Source: Nitrospinota bacterium
GTDB taxonomy: Bacteria; UBA8248
Length of the DNA: 38,105 nucleotides
Assembly (NCBI GenBank): GCA_009839615.1
Contig: VXPH01000149.1
Location: forward strand, 1-38,105
Direction: 5' to 3'
A model generated the notes under the pieces. It did no database searches and was not told the origin of the DNA. It saw only the letters and a program-made list of their open reading frames with translations. Both the position numbers and the translations under genes were made by a program. Shown here piece by piece: positions 8,194-14,806 of this stretch. Numbering within the stretch: the first letter of the stretch is position 1; each line of letters opens with the position of its first letter.

Positions 8194-9398
8194 GCGAGGA
8201 AAACCCGCACTGGCGCTCCATACTGGGAGCCGCCTGCTTCATCATTTTCGCCGTTTTCGGCTCGTTGGTGTCGACAAGCGGACTCATCGGTTTCATCCGG
8301 GATGATTTGGAACTCTCCTTCGGCGCGGGCGGCTTTCTGCTGTCCGCGCCGTTTCCGTTGATAGCGTTTTTCGCGATCGCAGGAGGTCGGCTGGTCGATC
8401 GGCTGGGCGTCAAGAAGATGGTCCTTTGCGGTGTTTTCCTCACCTTGCTGGGAGGCGTCGTCCGCCTCTCGAGCGGAGATTTCTGGTCGCTCGCCTCAGG
8501 AATCGCGCTCGTGGGCGCGGGCTTGGGGCTGGTGTTTCCCGTCATGCCGAAAGTGGTGGGGACGATAGTTCCTTCCGAGCGCAACGAGTTCGGCTCCGCC
8601 GTCTATACGGCTTCCATCATTGCGGGCGCGGGTCTGGGCGTCGCGGCATCGCACTATATGACGCCCCCCGCAGCGATTTTGCCCGCAGAGTGGGGAGGAA
8701 GCGTGTGGCGCGGCGGCTTTCTGGGATGGGCGCTCATTCTGGTCGCGGCGTTCATCGTCTGGCAGAGGAACTCCGCCTCGGTCGCGGTAGACTTGAGCTC
8801 CGAATCCGCCCCGGCCCAAAGCGGGGTGGTGTACCGGCTCCTCGCCGTCTGGGGTGTCGGCGGCTCCTTGTTCTTCAACAACATCGTTTTTTATACGAGC
8901 TTGGGCTGGCTGGCCACGGTTCTGATGACGAAAGGCTGGTCGCAGGCGAACGCCGCGCTTATCGTGTCGAGTTTGCCTTTGCTCGGAATTTTTGCTTCCT
9001 TGAGCGCGCACAGAATGGCGCTGGCCGTAGGCGGCGAACGGGTGATGATGGTTTTGTGCGGGTTGTTCACGGCTGTAGCGCTCGCCGTGATGCCGGCGGG
9101 AAACGCATGGGTCGCGGCGATGGGAACGGCTGTTTTGGGTCTGACCACGAATTGCTGGTTCTTGTTCTGTCTGGCGTATCCCGCGCAATATGTGGAGAAG
9201 AGCCAGGTGGGTCAGGCGGGTGGTTTGATCATCGGGATGGGATATCTGGGCGGTTTCGTCGGACCCTGGACAATCGGCGCGATAAGGGACTGGGCCGGGT
9301 CGTTCGGCCCGGGATTTTATACGCTGGCGGTTGTGTCGATCATCGGGATATCCTGCGCTCCGTTTTTCGGACGTTATGCCAATCAGGGCAGGGGGTGA
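8190..9398 (+). CDS. Major facilitator superfamily transporter, CynX/NimT-like
   Basis: The start is ATG 8190, which overlaps the amidohydrolase stop (ATGA); an open frame further upstream lies inside that gene and is not needed. The 402-residue product has about 12 transmembrane helices in two halves. The loop between helices 2 and 3 carries the MFS A-motif (GGRLVDRLGVKKM). The ending GGLIIGMGYLGGFVGPWTIG...DWAGSF...Y resembles nitrate/cyanate-type MFS members. Its position directly after the amidohydrolase suggests it moves that enzyme's substrate or product across the cytoplasmic membrane. The substrate is unknown. Confidence 0.85.
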   Translation: MSEENPHWRSILGAACFIIFAVFGSLVSTSGLIGFIRDDLELSFGAGGFLLSAPFPLIAFFAIAGGRLVDRLGVKKMVLCGVFLTLLGGVVRLSSGDFWSLASGIALVGAGLGLVFPVMPKVVGTIVPSERNEFGSAVYTASIIAGAGLGVAASHYMTPPAAILPAEWGGSVWRGGFLGWALILVAAFIVWQRNSASVAVDLSSESAPAQSGVVYRLLAVWGVGGSLFFNNIVFYTSLGWLATVLMTKGWSQANAALIVSSLPLLGIFASLSAHRMALAVGGERVMMVLCGLFTAVALAVMPAGNAWVAAMGTAVLGLTTNCWFLFCLAYPAQYVEKSQVGQAGGLIIGMGYLGGFVGPWTIGAIRDWAGSFGPGFYTLAVVSIIGISCAPFFGRYANQGRG

Positions 9399-9404
9399 GG
9401 CGTT

Positions 9405-10652
9405 TTGGATGTGACGTCGCAGCGATTGAAGCTGAGACCCGTGGAGGCCATACCTGCGGAGCATCAGGGCCAGAGGGTGTTGAGGCTCACGGATCCGCTG
9501 CGTCTCAGCGAGGCGGTTTTGTTTGCTCCCATGGCGCTGGTTCCCGTGCTGAGCCTGCTCGACGGGCGCCACACTTTTCAAGACATCCGGCAGCAGTGCA
9601 AATCCCGCCACGGGATGGATGTCTCAGAAGAAATCTACCGGGCGATGGTATCGAGTCTCGAGGAAGCGCATTTCCTCGAAGGAGACGCCTTCGCCTCCTG
9701 GAGCGCATCGCTCAGGGATACCTACTTGAGCGATCCGGTGCGACCGGGTTTTCTGGCGGGCAAAAGCTACGATGCGGACCCGGTGCTTTTGCGCTCTCAA
9801 ATCGATGGTTTTTTCAATTCAGCTGACGGCCCGGGGATGCCCGTGAAAAATTCGTCCTCTCCGGCCAAACCGCTTCGGGGCCTGGTCGCCCCGCATATCG
9901 ATTTTCATCGCGGAGGCGCCACCTTCGCATGGGCGTACAAGTCCGTCGCGGAACAAGCGGACGCCGATTTGTTCGTCGTTCTGGGGACGGTCCACGCTCC
10001 GACGAAGTACATCTACAACCTCACGGCCAAATCTTTCGAGACGCCGTTCGGGGTTTTGGAGACGGACGCAGGGTTCGTGGAGGAACTCTCGGATAAGCTA
10101 ACGGTAAACGCCTTTCAGGATGAGTTCGCGCATCGCGGCGAGCACTCCATCGAGTTTCAGGCGGTTTTTCTTCAATATCTCTTTGCGGACGTTCGGCCGG
10201 TAAAGTTCGTTCCCGTCCTGGTGGGTTCGTTCCACCCGTTCGTTGCGGGAGGGCGCTCTCCCCGGGGCGATGCGCAGGTGGAGGCTTTTATCGCCGCGCT
10301 GAGGGAGACGATTGCGGCGCACCGCCAAAACGGAGGAAAGGTCTGTCTCATCGCGAGCGTGGATTTTGCCCACGTCGGCCCCCAGTTCGGCGATGAGTCC
10401 CCCGTGGACGAGGCGCGGCTCGAAGAACTCGCCCGGGCGGACGGGAAATCCCTGGAGGCGGTATGCGGCGGGGATGCGGAGGCGTTTTACTGGAGCGTGG
10501 CCGAAGACGGAGATGCGAGGAACGTGTGCGGCCTGGCGCCCATCTACACCATGTTGCGCGTTCTGGATGACTGCGAGGGAGAGGTGCTCCGCTATTCGCA
10601 GTGGCCGGACCCGAACGGGACGGTCACTTTTTCGAGTGTCGCTCTGACTTGA
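9405..10652 (+). CDS. MEMO1 family (AmmeMemoRadiSam system protein B-like) with N-terminal wing-like domain
   Basis: Residues about 155-415 form a MEMO/LigB-like dioxygenase fold: LVAPHIDFHRGG (H164), VLGTVHAP (H197), PFGVLETD, GEHSIEFQ (H247), VPVLVGSF and IASVDFAHVGP follow the order seen in AmmeMemoRadiSam-B proteins. The first ~110 residues (LVPVLSLLDGRHTFQDI onward) look like a PqqD-like winged-helix domain. A TTG start at 9405 is served by GGTGAGG (9394-9400); GTG 9411 in the same frame is an alternative. It begins 7 nt after the MFS gene. The usual partners, an AMMECR1-domain protein and a radical SAM enzyme, are absent from the window. The biochemical function of the family is unsettled. 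Confidence 0.82.
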   Translation: MDVTSQRLKLRPVEAIPAEHQGQRVLRLTDPLRLSEAVLFAPMALVPVLSLLDGRHTFQDIRQQCKSRHGMDVSEEIYRAMVSSLEEAHFLEGDAFASWSASLRDTYLSDPVRPGFLAGKSYDADPVLLRSQIDGFFNSADGPGMPVKNSSSPAKPLRGLVAPHIDFHRGGATFAWAYKSVAEQADADLFVVLGTVHAPTKYIYNLTAKSFETPFGVLETDAGFVEELSDKLTVNAFQDEFAHRGEHSIEFQAVFLQYLFADVRPVKFVPVLVGSFHPFVAGGRSPRGDAQVEAFIAALRETIAAHRQNGGKVCLIASVDFAHVGPQFGDESPVDEARLEELARADGKSLEAVCGGDAEAFYWSVAEDGDARNVCGLAPIYTMLRVLDDCEGEVLRYSQWPDPNGTVTFSSVALT

Positions 10653-10653
10653 A

Positions 10654-10676
10654 AAGACTTGATTTCTGCAAGTCTT
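10654..10676 (+). other. Short inverted repeat between the MEMO and cyclodeaminase genes
   Basis: AAGACTTG (10654-10661) and CAAGTCTT (10669-10676) form a perfect 8-bp stem with a 7-nt loop, just after the MEMO stop codon. It is AT-rich, has no T-tract, and is followed by GAGGAGAGAGGA, the ribosome-binding site of the next gene. It could be a weak processing or attenuation hairpin or an operator. Confidence 0.4.
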
Positions 10677-10699
10677 GAATCACAGAGGAGAGAGGATCG

Positions 10700-11689
10700 T
10701 TGCTTTATTTGAGTGAATCCGACGTCAAGAGTCTGGTGAACATGTCCGATGTCATGGACGTAGTGGAGAAATGTTTCAAAGCCCAGGGGGAGGGGCGTGC
10801 GCCGAATCAGCCGAGGCGGCGGGTTTTCCTCCCCAAGGGCACGATGCACGTCATGTTCGGCGGGATGGTGGATGAAAACGAGGGTTATCTGGGCCTCAAG
10901 GCCTACACCACGTTTCCGGGCATCGGCGTGCGTTTCATCTTCCTGCTGTGGGACGCGAACACCTCCGAGATGCTCTCGCTCATGGAGGCGAACGTGCAGG
11001 GGCAGATGCGCACGGGGGCGGCGAGCGGCGTGGCCGCGAAATACATGGCGCGGGAAGACGCCGAGGTGGCCGGATTGATCGGCACGGGCTGGCAGGCGAG
11101 GTCGCAACTCGAAGCCCTTTGCTGCGCGCGCGAACTCAAGGTCGTCAAGGTTCACAGCCGCCGCGCCGAGAAGCGGGAAAAGTTCGTCAGCGCAATGCAG
11201 GACAGGGTGAACGCGGAACTCGTTCCGGTGGAATCGGCGAGCGAGGCGGTGAGAGGCTCACAAATCGTGTGCACCATCACCACGGCACGCGAACCTGTTT
11301 TTGACGGCAACGATCTGGAGCCGGGCACGACGGTCATTGCGGCGGGTTCGAACCGCATCACGAACCGCGAGGTGGACGACGAGACCTTTCGACGTGCGGC
11401 GAGAGGCAGAATCGTGACGGACAACCTCGAGGGCGCCGAATTCGAGAGCGGCGACCTGGTCGGCGCCATACGGGCGAACGCCATCCAGTGGGGCCAGGTG
11501 TCCGAGATCGGGTTGATCGCGACGGGCGTCATGCCCGGGCGGGCGTCCGATGAGGAGATCAACCTGTTCCTGAGCCAGGGGGTCGCGATAGAGGACGTGG
11601 CCCTGGGCGCGGAACTCTACCGCCGCGCGAAGGCGCAGGGCGTGGGCGCAGGGCTTCCCGTGAAGGGTTTTTTCAAGAGGGCGACTTAG
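10700..11689 (+). CDS. Ornithine cyclodeaminase/mu-crystallin family protein
   Basis: The 329-residue protein starts at TTG 10700 behind a strong purine-rich ribosome-binding site (10683-10696). Family marks are GLKAY (K67), the NVQGQMRTGAASGVAAKYM segment beginning near residue 99, the Rossmann loop GLIGTGWQARSQ (from 125), AAGSNRITNREVDDETF and RIVTDNLEGAEFESGDL. Members include ornithine cyclodeaminase, alanine dehydrogenase, ketimine reductases and L-lysine cyclodeaminase. They bind NAD(P) and act on amino or imino acids in the cytosol. The exact substrate cannot be read from sequence. It ends the plus-strand run and converges with the next gene. Confidence 0.9.
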   Translation: MLYLSESDVKSLVNMSDVMDVVEKCFKAQGEGRAPNQPRRRVFLPKGTMHVMFGGMVDENEGYLGLKAYTTFPGIGVRFIFLLWDANTSEMLSLMEANVQGQMRTGAASGVAAKYMAREDAEVAGLIGTGWQARSQLEALCCARELKVVKVHSRRAEKREKFVSAMQDRVNAELVPVESASEAVRGSQIVCTITTAREPVFDGNDLEPGTTVIAAGSNRITNREVDDETFRRAARGRIVTDNLEGAEFESGDLVGAIRANAIQWGQVSEIGLIATGVMPGRASDEEINLFLSQGVAIEDVALGAELYRRAKAQGVGAGLPVKGFFKRAT

Positions 11690-11714
11690 ATTTCAGGCGT
11701 GAAATACTAAGCGC
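11681..11714. terminator. Hairpin holding both stop codons of two convergent genes
   Basis: CTTAG-ATTTCA (11685-11695), loop GGCG, then TGAAAT-a-CTAAG (11700-11711) pair with one bulged A; an outer GCG/CGC extends the stem to about 14 bp. The TAG of the cyclodeaminase (11687-11689) and the TAG of the minus-strand dehydrogenase (complement of 11707-11709) both sit within the stem. There is no long T-tract, so the terminator role in both directions is a suggestion. Confidence 0.5.
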
Positions 11715-12588
11715 CTAGCCCTGCGGTTTTGTCGAAAAACTCGCGCACCGCGTTCTGGTCCACTTCACCGAAGCCCATGGCCGACGTGGCGATGAAGACC
11801 TGCCTTGCCAGTGCTGCGAACGGCGTCGGCGTCGTCGCGGCCTCGGCCATCTCGGAGATGAGGCGCAGGTCTTTGCGCATCAGGTCGACCCTGAAATATG
11901 GCGTGTAGTCCCTGCTCGCCAGGGCGGAGCCCTTGATGGCCAGAATCTTGGGGATCGATGCGTTTTTCATATAATCCATCATCTCGACGGGGTCGAGGCC
12001 CGAGCGTTCCCCGAGGGTGAGGCCTTCGGACACCACGGAGAGAAACACCGAGACGATCTGGTTGGCTACGAGCTTCATGTGCAGGCCCGCGCCGTTCGGC
12101 CCGAAATGGTTGATGGACTCGGATACGGCCTCGAGCACGTCGCGGTGTGCGTTCATCGCCGCCTCGTCCCCGCCCACCATCACGTTGAGTTCCGCGCTGA
12201 TGGCGCTGGGCTCGCTGCCGCTCACGGGCGTATCGAGGAATATCGCGCCTTTTTCCGCCGCTTCCGCCGCGATGGCCTGGCTGCCGCCGGGAGCGATGGT
12301 GGAGAAATCAAAACAGACGACGCCTTCTTTGGAGGTGAGGAGTGCTCCTTTTTCACCCAGGTAGGTCTCGTGGACGTCCCCGGTTTTGGGCACGGACGAG
12401 CAGATGACGTCCGCCTCGGCGGCCGCCTCTGCCGGGGAGTCGAAGGTTTTCGCTCCCGCCGCCTCCGCCCGGGCGCGGGCCTCCGGCGCCGGATCGTATC
12501 CATGAACCACGAAGCCTGCTTTGAGAAGATTGTTGGTCATGGCTCCGCCCATGGTGCCGAGCCCCAGGTAAGCAACGATTTTAGGCAC
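11707..12588 (-). CDS. 3-hydroxyisobutyrate dehydrogenase-like NAD(P)-dependent beta-hydroxyacid dehydrogenase
   Basis: The 293-residue product begins with the NAD-binding loop LGLGTMGGAM (8-17), continues with the substrate-binding DTPVSGS (119-125) and the MVGGDE segment, and has the catalytic lysine K172 in GLHMKLVANQ. The all-helical C-terminal domain is present. This is the standard layout of the MmsB/GarR/GlxR group, which oxidises 3-hydroxyisobutyrate or interconverts tartronate semialdehyde and glycerate. The family member cannot be named more closely. The GTG start is preceded on the minus strand by AAAGGAGAG. It is divergent from rpmG and converges with the cyclodeaminase. Confidence 0.9.
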   Translation of the reverse strand: MPKIVAYLGLGTMGGAMTNNLLKAGFVVHGYDPAPEARARAEAAGAKTFDSPAEAAAEADVICSSVPKTGDVHETYLGEKGALLTSKEGVVCFDFSTIAPGGSQAIAAEAAEKGAIFLDTPVSGSEPSAISAELNVMVGGDEAAMNAHRDVLEAVSESINHFGPNGAGLHMKLVANQIVSVFLSVVSEGLTLGERSGLDPVEMMDYMKNASIPKILAIKGSALASRDYTPYFRVDLMRKDLRLISEMAEAATTPTPFAALARQVFIATSAMGFGEVDQNAVREFFDKTAGLGA

Positions 12589-12724
12589 TGTGCTCTCTCC
12601 TTTGACGTTTGGATTTCAGATGTGCGCGGACCTTGCTGGACACATTGCGCTCCATCCGGTTCTCGATGATTTTGAACACGCGATTCTAGCGCATCGGCGA
12701 TAAACAAAATACCTCTCGCGCCGC

Positions 12725-12753
12725 TTGCCTTTTTCTCCGGTGTTGGCTATGGT
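12725..12753 (+). promoter_or_regulatory. Candidate sigma-70-type promoter for rpmG-rpmB
   Basis: TTGCCT (12725-12730), a 17-nt spacer and TATGGT (12748-12753) lie about 70 nt before the rpmG start in the divergent 233-nt gap. Spacing is ideal and both hexamers match the consensus in four and three to four positions. Nothing else in the gap looks like a gene. Confidence 0.45.
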
Positions 12754-12821
12754 TTCGCTTCTTTGTGGACCGAGGATGCGCAGTTGCATCCCAAGACGTT
12801 GATTTTCGTTGAGGTTTCGAG

Positions 12822-12971
12822 ATGCGCGAGAACATTCAACTCGAATGCACGACTTGCAAGAAGATGCGCTACACGAGCACCAAGAACAAGCGCACCACGC
12901 CGGATCGGCTCGAATTCAGGAAGTACTGTAAATTCTGCCGAAGCCACGAGCCGTTTCGGGAGACCAAATAG
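12822..12971 (+). CDS. rpmG: 50S ribosomal protein L33
   Basis: This 49-residue gene encodes [20 protein letters not shown]... and ends ...[14 protein letters not shown]. Length, the basic middle ([17 protein letters not shown]) and the two cysteine pairs CTTC and CKFC identify L33 of the zinc-binding (C+) type. L33 sits near the E site of the large subunit. The stop TAG abuts the rpmB start (TAGATG), so the two are co-translated. A purine-rich GAGG (12811-12814) is the likely ribosome-binding site. Confidence 0.93.
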   Translation: MRENIQLECTTCKKMRYTSTKNKRTTPDRLEFRKYCKFCRSHEPFRETK

Positions 12972-13232
12972 ATGAAAACCCACAAGAACACCGTGGCACG
13001 CAAGCGATGCGCCGTCACCGGCAAGAGCGTGATGTACGGCAACAACGTCTCGCACTCGCACAAGAAGACGAGGCGGCGCTTCGAGGCGAACTTGCACTTC
13101 AAGCGCTTCTACCTGCCCGAGGAGAAGCGCTGGGTGAAGCTGCGCGTATCGGCGAGAGGCCTCAAGATCATCGCCAAGCGCGGCATCTCCAGGGTGCTGG
13201 CCGACATCAAGAGGCGCGAGCGCGCCCTCTAG
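12972..13232 (+). CDS. rpmB: 50S ribosomal protein L28
   Basis: The 86-residue product contains RKRCAVTGKSVMYGNNVSHS, KTRRRFEANL and EEKRWVKLRVSARGLKII, the conserved blocks of L28. The start ATG 12972 directly follows the rpmG stop and has GGGAGA 8 nt upstream; GTG 12993 would give the shorter N-terminus (ARKRC) seen in many L28 proteins and is an alternative. The order here is rpmG then rpmB, the reverse of the E. coli rpmB-rpmG pair. A terminator-like hairpin follows. Confidence 0.95.
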   Translation: MKTHKNTVARKRCAVTGKSVMYGNNVSHSHKKTRRRFEANLHFKRFYLPEEKRWVKLRVSARGLKIIAKRGISRVLADIKRRERAL

Positions 13233-13266
13233 CAACTCCTTTATTCCCCGATACTTAGAGGTTCTA

Positions 13267-13291
13267 CCCGATACCGCCGTCGGGCGTTTTT
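13267..13291 (+). terminator. Putative rho-independent terminator after rpmB
   Basis: CCCGA (13267-13271) pairs with TCGGG (13280-13284) across an 8-nt loop, followed by CG and five T residues (13287-13291). An alternative small stem CGCC/GGCG uses the same T-tract. Short stem, so moderate support. Confidence 0.5.
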
Positions 13292-13680
13292 CCGCGCGCG
13301 GGCGGGAGATTCGCGCGCGTTCGCAGAAGCGGATCCGCCTTGGCCGGGGGGTGCAACTCCCCGCATTTCCTGTCATTGCCAGGGCCGCGGACTATGGCAG
13401 AATCCCCTTGCGCCCCAATCCGGCGGCGTCATTTCCCCAAAAATAAATTGTCGGAAATTTATCGAAAAACCCCGTGAATTTATCGATATTTATCGAATTT
13501 TTCGGAAATTCGATATCTTCGGGCGAAGCGGTCGGCTCCGCCATCATACCGAAACCCCCCCAATCCGCACGGACGGCAAATGCGGGGAATTGCGTCCCTT
13601 CTCCTCATTGGAGAGGACCGGATCCATCGCGGCTGGGGGGCGCCCATCGCCCCGGTCCGCCGGTCGAGGGGTCTGTTTTT
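13292..13680. other. Non-coding gap with an AT-rich island
   Basis: About 390 nt lie between rpmB and the convergent TauE gene without a credible gene. The first part is GC-rich. Bases 13436-13516 are strikingly AT-rich and repetitive (separate entry). The remainder, up to the TauE stop, is GC-rich with no recognisable element. Confidence 0.6.
13451..13510. repeat. Phased TTTATCGA repeats in an AT-rich island
   Basis: TTTATCGA occurs at 13458-13465, 13479-13486 and 13489-13496, with spacings of 21 and 10 bp, so all copies face the same side of the helix. TCGGAAATT occurs at 13451-13459 and again at 13502-13510, flanking the array. The surrounding DNA is GC-rich. The layout suggests a protein-binding array or DNA-unwinding element rather than decayed coding sequence. 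Confidence 0.55.
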
Positions 13681-14427
13681 TCAGCCGCCGAACGCGCGGG
13701 AGGCGAGGTAGGCGCCCAGCGCTAAGAGGGAGAGGAAGAATATCTTGCGGAACAACTGCTCGGAGAGCTTTTGGCGGATCCGCTGCCCGACGACCATCCC
13801 CGCCATCGCCGGCAGGAGCGCCATGGTGGAGAGGGCGCCGTGCTCCATCCGCAGCAGGTCGTTGGCCTGAAGCGCGACGCCGAGCGCCAGCGTCGATACC
13901 GTGAAGAGCATCCCCATCGCCTGGATCAGCGCGTCGCGCGAGAGGCCGAGGGCTTGTAAGTACATCACCCCCGGCACGACGAAAGACCCCGTCATGCCCG
14001 TCAGCACGCCGTTCACCAGTCCGGCCAGCGCGCCCGCCCACTTTTCATGGCGGGCCTGGACTTGGAATTTCAAACCGAGCAGGTTCGCGGCGGCGTACGC
14101 CGCGAGCAGCAGGCCGAGCAGCGCGGTCAGCAGCGAGAAGTCGACGCGCGTCAGCGCGGCCGCTCCCAGCCGCACGGTGACCGCCGCCACCAGCAGGAAC
14201 AGCCATATCCGGCGCAGCAGGTCCCGCCCGTGGCCGCCGACCATCGCCTGCCAGACGTTGGTCACGAAAGACGGCGCGAGGAGCAGGGCCATCGCAGTCG
14301 GCAGGTCGAGCGCCACCGCCAGGACGGCGAGGCTGACCGTCGGCAGGCCTAAGCCGATGACGCCTTTGACCGCGCCCGCGAGCAGGAAGGTTCCGGCGAT
14401 AGCGAGGATGGTGGCGGCGTCGAACAT
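13681..14427 (-). CDS. TauE/SafE (DUF81) family membrane permease
   Basis: The 248-residue protein from the ATG at 14427 (MFDAATILAIAG) has about eight hydrophobic helices and the two related family segments: GAVKGVIGLGLPTVSL near the N-terminus and GLVNGVLTGMTGSFVVPGVMYLQ in the second half. An upstream in-frame ATG at 14493 would add a charged, non-family extension and is unlikely; AGGGAA lies 9 nt before 14427. Family members export or import sulfite, sulfoacetate, taurine-derived or other organic anions. No sulfur gene is adjacent, so the substrate is open. Confidence 0.88.
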   Translation of the reverse strand: MFDAATILAIAGTFLLAGAVKGVIGLGLPTVSLAVLAVALDLPTAMALLLAPSFVTNVWQAMVGGHGRDLLRRIWLFLLVAAVTVRLGAAALTRVDFSLLTALLGLLLAAYAAANLLGLKFQVQARHEKWAGALAGLVNGVLTGMTGSFVVPGVMYLQALGLSRDALIQAMGMLFTVSTLALGVALQANDLLRMEHGALSTMALLPAMAGMVVGQRIRQKLSEQLFRKIFFLSLLALGAYLASRAFGG

Positions 14428-14806
14428 CTCGTCGTTCCCTGGTCGGCGTTCGTCGATGCGCCCGCGAAGGGCCGTTCTTCCCCTCGGGGTCATGCTTCCA
14501 CCGCCTCAGTATGGCACAGACGATGCGGCGGCGCTCCTCTTGCGCGGTTACGATTTTCGCGGGTATGATCCGCCTCTACACGAGGAACACGCCCGGAAAA
14601 ACAGGCGGAAACGGAAGGCCCAGCCACTGGCGCGACTGCAGCCGGTGAGACCGTTTTATCCTTCGACTCGTCCATCCGACGAACGTTTCCCCACGATACA
14701 TTCGAACGCATGTCCTCGTTCACGGCGCGATCCGATCCGCAGGCTCCGATGAGGTGAGGACCAAATACGACATGGCAACTCTCCGGTCACATCAGGGCCG
14801 TTCACC
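14428..14806. other. Gap upstream of the fused helicase, with a possible coupled mini-ORF
   Basis: This 379-nt divergent gap has no recognised gene. On the plus strand, GTG 14754 or ATG 14772 opens a short frame (from 14772: [12 protein letters not shown]) whose TGA (14808-14810) overlaps the helicase ATG (14807-14809) as ATGA. A GAGGTGAGG string lies at 14751-14759. This could be a leader peptide coupling translation into the helicase, but length and lack of known homologues make it weak. Confidence 0.3.

Noticed and set aside
12589-12821. tRNA gene upstream of rpmG
   Set aside because: No cloverleaf, T-loop (GTTCRANNC) or acceptor stem could be formed.
13376-13398. Promoter at TTGCCA/TATGGC
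   Set aside because: The two hexamers are only 11 nt apart and no gene follows on the plus strand; TGCCA/TGGCA is more likely a small inverted repeat.
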